This document shows positions 8,877 through 17,615 of a stretch of DNA of 64,000 nucleotides, piece by piece. This stretch comes from Clostridium_AD sp050717635 (GTDB lineage Bacteria > Bacillota > Clostridia > Clostridiales > Clostridiaceae). The stretch's first letter is position 1; each line of letters starts with the position of its first letter. The stretch lies in assembly GCF_050717635.1 (NCBI RefSeq), contig NZ_JBOITO010000042.1, positions 1 through 64,000 of the forward strand, read 5' to 3'. The translations under genes and the position numbers were made by a program. A model generated the notes under the pieces. The model was not told the origin of the DNA. It saw only the letters and a program-made list of their open reading frames with translations, and ran no database searches.

Positions 8877-10262
8877 ATGAAAAAAACAAATGAAAAACCA
8901 AAAAGAGAACAGTGGAGTTCAAAAACCGGATTTATTCTTGCTGCTGCAGGGTCTGCTGTGGGTCTTGGTAATCTTTGGAAGTTTCCTTATACGGCAGGTA
9001 GCAATGGTGGAGGAGCTTTTGTAGTTGTTTATATTGTGATGCTTTTTTTAGTAGGTTTTACTTTAATGATGGCGGAGCTTGTACTGGGTAGACATACACA
9101 GCTAAGTGCAGTAGGTGCTTATAGGAAAGTTAAGAAAAAATGGGCATGGGTTGGATTTATAGGAGTAGGGGCATCATTTTTAATATTAACATTCTATAGT
9201 GTTATTGGTGGATGGGTATTAAAGTATATCGTTACAGCATTTTCAGGTGGATTTAATACAACAGACCTTGGAGCCCTTGAAGGTATATTTACGACCTTCA
9301 TAGGAAGCCCAGTTCAGCCAATTATTTACCATGGTATATTTATGGCATTAACATTATTTATAGTTATGGGTGGTATTAGCGGTGGTATCGAAAAGTTTAG
9401 TAAGATTTTAATGCCGGCATTATTTATAATGATGGTTGTAATTATGATTAGATCTGTTACACTTCCAGGTGCTATGGAAGGTGTTGAATTTCTATTAAAA
9501 CCAGATTTTTCTAAAATCGATGGCTCTGTTATATTAGCAGCGGCAGGACAGGTATTCTTTTCTCTAAGTCTTGGTATGGGCGTTATTATTGCATACGGTA
9601 GTTACCTTTCAAAAGATGAAAATCTTGTAGAAAGTGCTTTTTATATTCCATTGATTGATACTATAATAGCGCTACTTGCTGGACTTACAATTCTACCAGC
9701 AGTATTTGCACTTGGCTTTGACCCAGCTGGTGGACCTGGACTTCTTTTCATAACATTACCAGGTGTATTTGCTAAGATGCCTTTAGGATCCTTCTTTGCT
9801 ATATTATTCTTCGTATTAGTTTTATTTGCTGCTATTACTTCTTCAATTTCACTATTAGAGTCTGCGGTGGCAGTATGTATTGACGAATTTAGATGGAAAC
9901 GTAAAACTGCAACAATTGGACTTGCAATTCTTGCTTTCCTTATTGGTGTACCTTCTTCATTAGCTAATGGACCGGTTATGTCAGATATGGTATTTATTAA
10001 GGGTCTTAACTTTTTTGACTCGATGAGCTACATGGCAGAAAGTATCCTTCTGCCACTGGCAGGGTTACTGCTATCTATATTCATAGGATGGGTATGGGGT
10101 GTAGACAAAGCAATAGCAGAGGCTACCAATGATGGAAAGGTAAAGTTTTCTCTCGCCTTCATTTGGGGATTCCTTATTAAATGGGTAGTGCCTGTTGCTA
10201 TATTTGTAATTTTATTACAAAGCACTGGCATATTAGATTGGATTTTAGCTAGTGTAAAATAG
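8877..10262 (+). CDS. Neurotransmitter:sodium symporter (SNF) family transporter
   Basis: Inner-membrane Na+-coupled carrier, in bacteria usually for amino acids (TnaT/MhsT/LeuT group). The 461-residue protein starts with the family signature FILAAAGSAVGLGNLWKFPY (TM1, about 18-37), the unwound ligand/Na+ site. Roughly 11 membrane segments follow, and FFSLSLGMG in TM6 (about 226-234) is the second substrate-site helix. Preceded by TAGGAGGG. Single-gene transcript: consensus promoter upstream, strong terminator downstream. The substrate cannot be read from sequence; the next gene, on the opposite strand, is a peptidase, which would fit amino-acid use. Confidence 0.92.
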   Translation: MKKTNEKPKREQWSSKTGFILAAAGSAVGLGNLWKFPYTAGSNGGGAFVVVYIVMLFLVGFTLMMAELVLGRHTQLSAVGAYRKVKKKWAWVGFIGVGASFLILTFYSVIGGWVLKYIVTAFSGGFNTTDLGALEGIFTTFIGSPVQPIIYHGIFMALTLFIVMGGISGGIEKFSKILMPALFIMMVVIMIRSVTLPGAMEGVEFLLKPDFSKIDGSVILAAAGQVFFSLSLGMGVIIAYGSYLSKDENLVESAFYIPLIDTIIALLAGLTILPAVFALGFDPAGGPGLLFITLPGVFAKMPLGSFFAILFFVLVLFAAITSSISLLESAVAVCIDEFRWKRKTATIGLAILAFLIGVPSSLANGPVMSDMVFIKGLNFFDSMSYMAESILLPLAGLLLSIFIGWVWGVDKAIAEATNDGKVKFSLAFIWGFLIKWVVPVAIFVILLQSTGILDWILASVK

Positions 10263-10287
10263 ATAGTGTTAATTTTGAATATAATAA

Positions 10288-10326
10288 ATCCAACCTGTAA
10301 AAACTTTTACAGGTTGGATTTTTTTA
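10288..10326. terminator. Terminator between symporter and M20 peptidase genes
   Basis: 15-bp stem ATCCAACCTGTAAAA with TTTTACAGGTTGGAT followed by TTTTTT. The stem core is the same as at 1655-1682. Confidence 0.92.
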
Positions 10327-10361
10327 GCAATAAGTACATGCTCATTATATACTATTAAATT

Positions 10362-11585
10362 TTACTTGGTAAGTAATTTGACTAAAAAGTCATAGATAAT
10401 ATCGGCTGTTTTTTTTATAGAACTTATGGTAGCATATTCATCAGGACCATGAATATGTTCACCTTCAGCACCAAAAATAATTATAGGCACATTTAAGTTT
10501 GAACCTAAGTGGTTAAAATCACCTATGCATTGAAAATAAGAGATGCTTGCGTCTAAGCCAGAAACATTCTTTATTGAGTCTAAGAAGGCAGCAACAAAGC
10601 AATTTTGCCGTGGCACTATATATGGCAAATAGCCTGGGCTACCGGCTGAAGGGGTATCTCTAAAAGTGATTTTATAAGTGCTTTTAATATTTGTTTTTTT
10701 AATTGAGCTAACTATATAACTCTCTATCTTTTCTTCATCCTCTCCTATGACAACGTGCCAAAACAGTCTGACTTTAGCATAATCCGGAACACTGCAAGCA
10801 CCACCATTACTTTCTATAGCAATGACACATGCAACACCTTTTCCTAAAGACAATCCTTCAACACAATCGATTTTTTCTAATTCACATATGAATTTTGAGG
10901 CATCAACCGCTGCATTGATACCCGATGTTGGTAGCGCTGCATGACAAGCTTTACCGAAGAATTCAACCTCAAGACCATATCCACCTCTTGCTCCAAGAGA
11001 TACATCTGGAAAAGAACGATTATTGAACCCTGCGCTTGGCTCAGTACTTATTATAAAATCCACGTTTTTAAGTAATCCTTCTTCAATTAATGCATTTGTT
11101 CCAAGGCCGTAAGGGCCTTCTTCATCAGAAACAAATGTTGCAATAATCTTTCCGTTAAATTCTTTGTAAAGTCCATTAAACTTTCTGAGAGCAAGCATAG
11201 AAGCACAACAACCGGATTTCATATCAAGAGCACCAAGTCCGTAAATTTTATCACCCTCTAAAAGCCCACTATAGGGGTCTTTAGACCACCCACTACAAAG
11301 ATTAACAGTATCTAAGTGGCAATTTATACATATAATAGGACCATCATGCTGACCAGTAATTTCACAGATAACATTTTTGCCCATGAAATTAGTTGTTTTT
11401 GATTCATGATATAAATGAAGGAACGCTTTCATTTGATTAGTTATGAACCATTGGTAGGTAAAATCCATAATGTTATCTTCAAAAAAATAGGGGCTTGGTA
11501 TGTAGATCAATTCTTTCATTAATTTAATTGTTTCAAGTGTTGTGATTTCGTCATAGGATGTGGTGTCTTCAGTTATTTTGGCCAT
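10362..11585 (-). CDS. M20/ArgE/DapE-family metallopeptidase
   Basis: Zinc-dependent amidohydrolase or peptidase of clan MH. The di-zinc signature is present: HLDTV (about H91), GALDMKSG (bridging Asp), SDEEGPYG (Glu pair near 151), STEPSA, and a C-terminal GEHIHGPDEY with the last His ligand. It also has a dimerisation lid (about 195-305). At 407 residues it is normal for ArgE/DapE/carboxypeptidase G2 relatives. Which substrate (acyl-amino acid, dipeptide or carbamoyl compound) is not decidable. Convergent with the Na+ symporter. Confidence 0.87.
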   Translation of the reverse strand: MAKITEDTTSYDEITTLETIKLMKELIYIPSPYFFEDNIMDFTYQWFITNQMKAFLHLYHESKTTNFMGKNVICEITGQHDGPIICINCHLDTVNLCSGWSKDPYSGLLEGDKIYGLGALDMKSGCCASMLALRKFNGLYKEFNGKIIATFVSDEEGPYGLGTNALIEEGLLKNVDFIISTEPSAGFNNRSFPDVSLGARGGYGLEVEFFGKACHAALPTSGINAAVDASKFICELEKIDCVEGLSLGKGVACVIAIESNGGACSVPDYAKVRLFWHVVIGEDEEKIESYIVSSIKKTNIKSTYKITFRDTPSAGSPGYLPYIVPRQNCFVAAFLDSIKNVSGLDASISYFQCIGDFNHLGSNLNVPIIIFGAEGEHIHGPDEYATISSIKKTADIIYDFLVKLLTK

Positions 11586-11818
11586 ACAGAAGTCTCCATA
11601 AAATTGCTTTCAATATATGGTATGTTGAAACAATGAAAATAAAACTAAAAGTTGTCTATTTTTACGTTGTGTGTAGCATTATTGCATATGAGGCTAATAA
11701 ACCCCTATCAGCTAAGCTAATGGAGATAATATCTTATATCTAAAGATATACTAAGATTTACATATAGACACGAAAGTAATATAATAGACGGTATGGGTTT
11801 AAAAAAAGGAGGTGCATT

Positions 11819-13000
11819 ATTATTAATATAAATGCATTTATAAGTTTAGGTACAGCATTAATTGTAGGTGTTATATTTGGTAAAATAGTAAATAAATTTA
11901 AAATACCATCTGTTGCTGGGTACATAATTGCAGGGTTAATTCTTGGAGTTTCAGGATTTAATATTGTTAACCCTGATATGATAAATAAGCTATCATTTGT
12001 TAGTGATTTTGCATTAGCTATTATTGCTTTTAAAATCGGAAGTGAACTTGAAGTATCAGTTATTAAAAAACTAGGTAAGTCTATTTTCATTATTGCAACA
12101 TGTGAAGCTCTAGGGGCTTTTTTCTTAGTTACAATCGCAATGTATTTTTTAACACATAGTATAGCGATTGCTTTAATACTTGGTGCGGTAGCATCTGCAA
12201 CTGCCCCAGCTGCTACAGTAATGGTTTTAAAGGAATGTAAAGCTAAGGGGCCATTAACTAGTACACTACTTGGAGTTGTGGCCGTGGATGATGCAATCTG
12301 TCTTATGATATACTCTGTGGCATCGTCTATAGCAAAGGTTTTTATAAAACATCAACAAATAACAATTTTTAAGGTTCTTGTACATCCAATAGCAGAAATT
12401 GTATTATCACTTGGATTAGGTTGTGTTTTAGGAATAGCGCTATGTTATTTACTTGCCAACTGTCGCAATAAAGAAGAAGATCTTGGCTTTGTAGCAGGAA
12501 CATTATTATTATTAATCGGTATATGTACAATATTTAATTTATCTTCTCTACTTGCAGCCATGACATTGGGTACAATAGTAGCTAATGTATCATCTTACAG
12601 TCGAAAAGCATTCTTTAATATAGATACTTTTTCGCCACCTATTATTGCTGCTTTCTTCATATTAGCGGGTTGTAGATTAGATATTGCACTATTACCACAA
12701 ATAGGCTGGATAGGCGTTGGTTATTTCATTTTTAGGATGATTGGTAAAATCTCCGGTGCGTCGCTTGGTGCAACATTGTCAAAAGCACCTGAAACGGTTA
12801 AGAAGTATATAGGTTTTGGACTGCTTTCACAAGTCGGGGTTGCTATTGGTCTAGCTATAACAGTAAGTAAAGAATTTAGTGGTACGCCACTCGGTTCTAC
12901 TGTAATAACAATACTTTTGGCTACTACAATTGTTACAGAGTTAGTTGGACCAATACTAACTAAAAATGTTATAATAAGAGCTAAGGAATCTAATATTTAA
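11819..13000 (+). CDS. CPA2-type cation:proton antiporter, apparent ATT start
   Basis: Membrane Na+(K+)/H+ antiporter of the KefB/NapA group with about 12 helices. The conserved family N-terminus (LGTALIVGVIFGKIVNKFKI then PSVAGYIIAGLILG) lies upstream of the first ATG (11978) and is in frame with it. The frame is closed by a TAA at 11777 and has no ATG, GTG or TTG between that stop and this conserved region. AGGAGG at 11807-11812 is followed by ATT ATT ATT, so ATT at 11819 (six bases away) is the best start, giving 393 residues. VAVDDAI in the middle is the ion-site Asp pair region. Followed after 17 bases by a PII-like gene, so co-transcribed. Confidence 0.85.
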   Translation: MININAFISLGTALIVGVIFGKIVNKFKIPSVAGYIIAGLILGVSGFNIVNPDMINKLSFVSDFALAIIAFKIGSELEVSVIKKLGKSIFIIATCEALGAFFLVTIAMYFLTHSIAIALILGAVASATAPAATVMVLKECKAKGPLTSTLLGVVAVDDAICLMIYSVASSIAKVFIKHQQITIFKVLVHPIAEIVLSLGLGCVLGIALCYLLANCRNKEEDLGFVAGTLLLLIGICTIFNLSSLLAAMTLGTIVANVSSYSRKAFFNIDTFSPPIIAAFFILAGCRLDIALLPQIGWIGVGYFIFRMIGKISGASLGATLSKAPETVKKYIGFGLLSQVGVAIGLAITVSKEFSGTPLGSTVITILLATTIVTELVGPILTKNVIIRAKESNI

Positions 13001-13017
13001 TTAAGGAGAGATAACTT

Positions 13018-13365
13018 ATGTATGCAGTGTTTATTATATTAAGTAACATTGACAAATTAGATGATATTTCTAAGGTGTTTTATGAAAATGGTTGTGGTGC
13101 CACAACTATAGATAGTCAGGGGCTTGGTAGTGTATTACTTGAAAGCAACATTGATATTCCAATTTTTGCAGGTATAAGAAGACTAGTTGAAGGAACTAAG
13201 CCCTTCAATAAAACTATTGTAAGCGTAATACGAGGTGAAACTAAACTTAGATCAGTTGTAGATACAATAAGCAAAGAATTTACAAGTGAACCTGACACTG
13301 GTGTTATGTTTGTAATGCCTATTTTAGAATGCTATGGATTTGATGAAGAGTATGATACACATTAG
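13018..13365 (+). CDS. PII-superfamily-like small regulatory protein
   Basis: A 115-residue soluble protein with an alternating strand-helix pattern resembling the PII/GlnB-like ferredoxin fold (N-terminal strand MYAVFIILS, then DKLDDISKVFYENG, and a C-terminal VMFVMPILECYG strand). It follows the antiporter by 17 bases with its own AAGGAGAG site, so it most probably modulates that carrier, as PII-like partners do for other transporters. Family assignment is from fold-like pattern only; no uridylylation tyrosine loop is evident. Confidence 0.6.
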   Translation: MYAVFIILSNIDKLDDISKVFYENGCGATTIDSQGLGSVLLESNIDIPIFAGIRRLVEGTKPFNKTIVSVIRGETKLRSVVDTISKEFTSEPDTGVMFVMPILECYGFDEEYDTH

Positions 13366-13387
13366 AAAGTAGCCAGACTATAAAAAT

Positions 13388-13431
13388 AAAACATCCCATA
13401 CATAAACCTTGGTTTATGTATGGGATGTTTT
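13388..13431. terminator. Perfect bidirectional terminator
   Basis: A 20-bp arm AAACATCCCATACATAAACC pairs with its exact complement across a two-base loop, with A and T runs outside. It ends the antiporter/PII operon and the convergent MarR operon. Confidence 0.93.
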
Positions 13432-13439
13432 ATTATTCT

Positions 13440-14000
13440 CTACTCTCTTTTTTCTAGACTTCCAACAAAGGCAATTATTTCACCAATATCTCTTGTATCT
13501 ATAAAACTAATCTTGGCTTTTCCTGAAGGTATGAATAAGTCATCTCGCAGCTTAATATCTTCTGCATGCGTTGTGGATAAATTTTGCATGAAAAAACTAG
13601 GTTTTATAAAAGTGTAAGGTATTTCTGATTTTAGAATGGCTTTTTCAATTTTGTGATGTGGTGGAAAAGGATTTTTCTCTGCCCCCAGTAAAGATAAAAA
13701 TACTATTTGTTCAACTCCAGCTTCTTTACATTTTTGAATAAAAGGTATAAATATTCCATTAACATCTGTAAGTTGTGGTGGTCTTACTAAAAACACCTTT
13801 TTAACACCATTTAGAGCAGTTTCATAGGTGTTTATATCTTGAAAATCAAAGTTAACATATTTTATGGAATCATCTTTCTAAATGCTTTTTTTTATGTTTC
13901 TTACGCCAGCTAGAAAGTCTTTATTTATACTTTTTAAATAGTCAACTACGTCACTTCCTACATTTCCCGTTATTCCTGTTAATAAAATTTTTTCAACCAT
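13440..14000 (-). pseudogene. NmrA-like NAD(P)-binding protein, broken
   Basis: The reading frame begins with a good Rossmann start (VEKILLTGITGNVGSDV, ATG at 14000) but meets an in-frame TAG at 13880-13878. Downstream the same frame continues with NFDFQDINTYETALNGVKKV, FLVRPPQ and FLSLLGAEKN, typical of NmrA/YesF-type NAD(P)H sensors or oxidoreductases. It ends at about 187 codons, whereas the family needs about 280, so the C-terminal third is missing too. Translationally coupled to marR (TAATG overlap). Interpreted as a dead partner gene. Confidence 0.82.
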
Positions 14001-14416
14001 TATTCTTTAGTCCCTTCATTTAATTTACAAATCATTTCTGTAAGTTTCTCAGCTTCTTCATTTGAATAAATTGAAAATATATCAATTGTTAATTCATCAC
14101 TTACTGTTTTTATTTTATCAACTAGCTTATTATAATCTTTACATATTTCTAGGAAAGACGATCTTTTATCCTTTGGATTGGTAACCTTAAGCACTATACC
14201 TTTTTTCTCTAACCTATTTATAATCCCTGATATAGTTGGCCTGTCTGACCCTAGCCTTTGGGATATTTCTGCGGCAGTAATTGGCAACTCTGATGAATAT
14301 ATCTGAATTATAACTGAGAACTGCGCAGCGGTAATATCAAATTCCGTTAGTGCTTTGTCTAGTTTGTTTTTGAGATGTCTAGATGCCTTAATTATTAGGT
14401 AAGATAAGTTCTGCAT
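14000..14416 (-). CDS. MarR-family transcriptional regulator
   Basis: Winged-helix dimeric repressor of 138 residues. The winged helix lies at about 25-95 with ITAAQFSVIIQIY, AEISQRLGSDRPTISGIINR (recognition helix) and the wing NPKDKRSS. GTAAGGAGGCCC lies just before the ATG. It overlaps the start of a broken NmrA-like gene by one base, so the pair was an operon probably responding to a reactive or aromatic compound. A strong two-box palindromic operator lies 19 bases upstream, implying autoregulation. Confidence 0.9.
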   Translation of the reverse strand: MQNLSYLIIKASRHLKNKLDKALTEFDITAAQFSVIIQIYSSELPITAAEISQRLGSDRPTISGIINRLEKKGIVLKVTNPKDKRSSFLEICKDYNKLVDKIKTVSDELTIDIFSIYSNEEAEKLTEMICKLNEGTKE

Positions 14417-14434
14417 ATGGGCCTCCTTACATAA

Positions 14435-14466
14435 TTAGTGTACTAACTATATAATTAGCATACTAA
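14435..14466. promoter_or_regulatory. Candidate MarR operator, two palindromic boxes
   Basis: Two 12-bp near-palindromes, TTAGTGTACTAA (14435-14446) and TTAGCATACTAA (14455-14466), lie exactly 20 bases apart centre to centre (about two helical turns), directly upstream of the marR ribosome binding site. MarR dimers classically bind such repeats. Identification as this regulator's site is inferred from position and symmetry. Confidence 0.65.
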
Positions 14467-14669
14467 CTTAAATTATATTTGTCAACAATTTATGCTATTT
14501 ATATATTTTTAACAAAGTATATAACTCTCTGAAGCACTAAGGGGTTAAAACTGGTAAAAACTTAAGTAAATATAATACTTTACTTTATTTACAGTTAATG
14601 ATATTATCTTCTAAAGAATAACTTTTCAAATAATAAAACAAATATATTATGTAAGTTATGGAAATTAAG

Positions 14670-14876
14670 ATTATTATTGTACTTAAGAGAGCTGATGGCT
14701 TATGAGAATCAGTGTGTAATATAATCCCTCCGATTCCGTAATAGTAAGTTAAAAAACAAAGGGTTGTGTCCCTTATCGCACAATAAAGTGGTCGTATGTA
14801 AATATGACAAATCGAGTGGCACCGCGGGAGTTTAACTCTCGTCTCTATAGTTTTATAGAGACGAGAGTTTTTTTGT
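14670..14876 (+). promoter_or_regulatory. T-box riboswitch, serine type, of serS
   Basis: Tandem leader upstream of serS. It has an apical CTGAT/ATCAG stem preceded by AAGAGAG, several TCC (Ser) triplets on the 3' side of Stem I (14725-14737) as specifier candidates, and the T-box sequence GAGTGGCACCGCGGG (14814-14828). A terminator stem follows (14834-14849 with 14854-14869) and then T7. Uncharged tRNA-Ser would favour the antiterminator and allow serS expression. Exact specifier codon not proven. Confidence 0.9.
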
Positions 14877-14944
14877 ATAATAAAATATATTGACAGTACA
14901 TTTAAAGTTAGCTACAACATAAAAAAATGAGGAGGTATAATAAT

Positions 14945-16219
14945 ATGTTAGATTTAAATTTAATAAGAGAAAACACGCAGGAGGTTACAGAGGCTCTTTC
15001 TAAGCGAATGGATAATATTGATTTCACTGAACTTCTTAAGTGGGACGAAGAAAGAAGAAAATTAATATATGAGATTGATATATTGAAAAATAAGAAAAAT
15101 AAAGTGTCTAAAGAAATACCGGAACTTAAAAGAAGTGGTAAAAATATTGAGTGTTTATATTTAGAAATGAAAGAGGTTTCAAGTGAAATAAAGGTTTTTG
15201 AGGATAAACTAACTCCGCTTTTAGAAAAAATAAATACTTTCTTAGAAGCCTTACCTAATATACCAGATGATGATGTGGTGGCTGGAGGAAAGGAAAATAA
15301 CGAGGTCGTACGAGAATGGGGCAAAAAACCTGAGTTTAATTTTGCTGCAAAGGATCATGTGGAGCTTGTAACAACACATAATTTAGTTGACTATGAAAGA
15401 GGAGTAAAGCTAGCTGGAAATGGTTTTTGGATTTACAAAGGTGATGGTGCTATTCTCGAATGGGCACTTCTTAATTATTTTATAGAAGAGCACATAAAAG
15501 ATGGGTATGAATTCATTCTACCACCACATATTTTATCATACAAGTGTGGGCTTACGGCTGGTCAGTTTCCAAAATTCCAAGATGAAGTTTTTAAGGTTAC
15601 TGATAATAAAATCAATGATAATAGTCAGTTTCTACTTCCAACTTCAGAAACTGCTTTGATTAATTTGCATAGAGATGAAATCCTAAAGGAAGAAGAGTTG
15701 CCGAAAAAGTATTTCTCATATACACCTTGTTATAGGGTGGAAGCAGGAAGTTATAGAGCATCAGAAAGAGGAATGATTAGAGGACATCAATTTAATAAGG
15801 TAGAAATGTTTCAATATACAAAGCCAGAAGATTCAGATGCTGCATTTTGTGAACTTTTAGGTAAGGCAGAAAAACTTGTACAGGGACTTGGGCTTCACTA
15901 TCGGGTTAGTAAATTAGCTGCAAAAGATTGCAGCGCATCTATGGCAAGGACTTATGATATTGAAATATGGATTCCTAGTATGAATGAGTATAAAGAAGTA
16001 AGTTCTGCATCAAATGCTGGCGACTACCAGGCAAGACGCGGAATGATAAGATTTAAAAGAAATGATAGTAAAAAAATTGAGTATGTGCATACATTAAATG
16101 CATCTGGTTTAGCCACAAGTAGGTTACTTCCAGCAATAGTAGAGCAAATGCAACAAGAAGATGGGAGTATTATTGTTCCAGAAGTATTAAGAAAATGGGT
16201 AGGGAAAGATAAATTATAG
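14945..16219 (+). CDS. serS: Seryl-tRNA synthetase, divergent form
   Basis: Class II synthetase that charges tRNA-Ser. N-terminal long antiparallel coiled-coil arm (about 1-105), then catalytic core with motif 2 (CYRVEAG...RGMIRGHQFNKVEMF) and motif 3 (near NASGLATSRLLPAIVE). The start is the ATG at 14945, set by GAGGAGG; an upstream in-frame ATG at 14927 lies before the ribosome binding site. 424 residues is normal. Several usually strict segments differ: LTAGQFPKF instead of GTGQLPKF, SYRASERG instead of the usual GRDTRG-type loop, and NASGLATSR instead of NGSGLAVGR. It may therefore be a second, T-box-induced SerRS paralogue. Confidence 0.9.
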   Translation: MLDLNLIRENTQEVTEALSKRMDNIDFTELLKWDEERRKLIYEIDILKNKKNKVSKEIPELKRSGKNIECLYLEMKEVSSEIKVFEDKLTPLLEKINTFLEALPNIPDDDVVAGGKENNEVVREWGKKPEFNFAAKDHVELVTTHNLVDYERGVKLAGNGFWIYKGDGAILEWALLNYFIEEHIKDGYEFILPPHILSYKCGLTAGQFPKFQDEVFKVTDNKINDNSQFLLPTSETALINLHRDEILKEEELPKKYFSYTPCYRVEAGSYRASERGMIRGHQFNKVEMFQYTKPEDSDAAFCELLGKAEKLVQGLGLHYRVSKLAAKDCSASMARTYDIEIWIPSMNEYKEVSSASNAGDYQARRGMIRFKRNDSKKIEYVHTLNASGLATSRLLPAIVEQMQQEDGSIIVPEVLRKWVGKDKL

Positions 16220-16305
16220 TAAACTATACTAATGAATATTTATACTTGAAAATAGAAGAAAAATAGGTAATAATATATATAATATTAAAAAAGGAGGTGT
16301 ATCCG

Positions 16306-17574
16306 ATGAATTCATGGAAAATTGAAACTAAATGTTTACAGGAAGGTTATAAACCGGGCAATGGCTATCCACATGTTTTGCCAATATGCCAGAGCACTAC
16401 CTATAGATACAAATCTACTGAGCAGGTAGCTAAGCTATTTGATTTAGAGGAAGCTGGACATATGTATTCTAGAATTAGTAACCCAACGGTAGAATGTTTA
16501 GAAAATAAAATTGCTGCACTTGAAGATGGAGTAGGTGCATTATGTACATCCTCAGGACAATCAGCAACACTGATTTCAATATTAAATATTTGTCAAAATG
16601 GAGACCATGTAGTTTCATCAAACTCAATATATGGTGGAACATTTAATTTGCTTGCAATGACTATTAAAAAAATGGGCATTGAGGTAACGTTTGTAGACCC
16701 TGACAGTGATGAAGAGGAGATTCAGAAGGCATTTAAAACTAATACCAAAGCAGTTTTCGGAGAGACAATTGCAAATCCTAAAATTAGTGTGCTTGATATA
16801 GAGAAGTTTGCACGCCTTGCGCATAAGAATGGAGTACCTTTTATAATTGATAGTACCTTTGCTACGCCAATACTTTGCAGACCTTTTGAGTTTGGTGCAG
16901 ATATAGTGGTACATTCCACTACAAAATATATGGATGGACATGCTTCTAGTATAGGAGGAGTAATAGTAGATTCAGGTAATTTTGACTGGACGATGGGTAA
17001 ATTCCCTGAGTTTACAGAGCCTGACCCCTCCTATCATGGCTTAGTTTATACAGAAGCCTTTGGAAAAGCGGCCTATATTTCAAAAGCTAGAGTTCAAATT
17101 ATGAGAGACATGGGGAATTGCATGAGTCCTAACAATGCTTTTTTAACAAATTTAGGTATGGAGACTTTACATCTTAGGATGGAAAGACACTGTGAAAATG
17201 CTTTAAAAGTGGCAACCTTCCTTGAAGACTTAGAAAATGTACAATCAGTTAGTTACCCTTCACTACCAGGGGATAAATATAGCGCACTAGCAAAAAAATA
17301 TTTACCAAAGGGGTCTAGTGGGGTTATTTCCTTTATTATAAAGGGTGGAAGAGAAGCGGCTGTGAAGTTTATGGATAAATTACAACTTGCCTCAATAGTT
17401 GTACATGTGGCAGATGTAAGAACCTTAGTATTACATCCTGCAAGCTCAACTCATAGGCAGATGAATGACAAACAACTTTCAGAGGCTGGTATTGAACCAG
17501 GTTTAATAAGATTTTCTGTGGGAATAGAAAATGTGGAAGATATAATAGAAGATATTAGGCAGGCCATTAAATAA
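16306..17574 (+). CDS. metY: O-acetylhomoserine sulfhydrylase / Cys-Met PLP enzyme
   Basis: PLP-dependent trans-sulfuration-family enzyme, most like O-acetylhomoserine (thiol)-lyase MetY, which makes homocysteine from O-acetylhomoserine and sulfide; methionine gamma-lyase is the alternative. Motifs: YSRISNPT (about 55), SSGQSA (cofactor phosphate), DSTFATP, HSTTKYMDGH with the Schiff-base lysine (near 207), and HPASSTHRQ. Start chosen at ATG 16306, 8 bases after AAGGAGG; a GTG nine bases earlier abuts the ribosome binding site. 422 residues fits MetY (about 430) better than MegL (about 400). Confidence 0.87.
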   Translation: MNSWKIETKCLQEGYKPGNGYPHVLPICQSTTYRYKSTEQVAKLFDLEEAGHMYSRISNPTVECLENKIAALEDGVGALCTSSGQSATLISILNICQNGDHVVSSNSIYGGTFNLLAMTIKKMGIEVTFVDPDSDEEEIQKAFKTNTKAVFGETIANPKISVLDIEKFARLAHKNGVPFIIDSTFATPILCRPFEFGADIVVHSTTKYMDGHASSIGGVIVDSGNFDWTMGKFPEFTEPDPSYHGLVYTEAFGKAAYISKARVQIMRDMGNCMSPNNAFLTNLGMETLHLRMERHCENALKVATFLEDLENVQSVSYPSLPGDKYSALAKKYLPKGSSGVISFIIKGGREAAVKFMDKLQLASIVVHVADVRTLVLHPASSTHRQMNDKQLSEAGIEPGLIRFSVGIENVEDIIEDIRQAIK

Positions 17575-17615
17575 AACTAATATTATATTAATAGAGATAT
17601 TTTGAGGAGGGAACT

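Noticed and set aside
13440..13796. A short separate gene from the internal ATG of the NmrA-like locus
   Set aside because: Its sequence is the middle of an NmrA-type protein whose Rossmann start lies upstream in the same frame beyond a stop codon, so it is a fragment.
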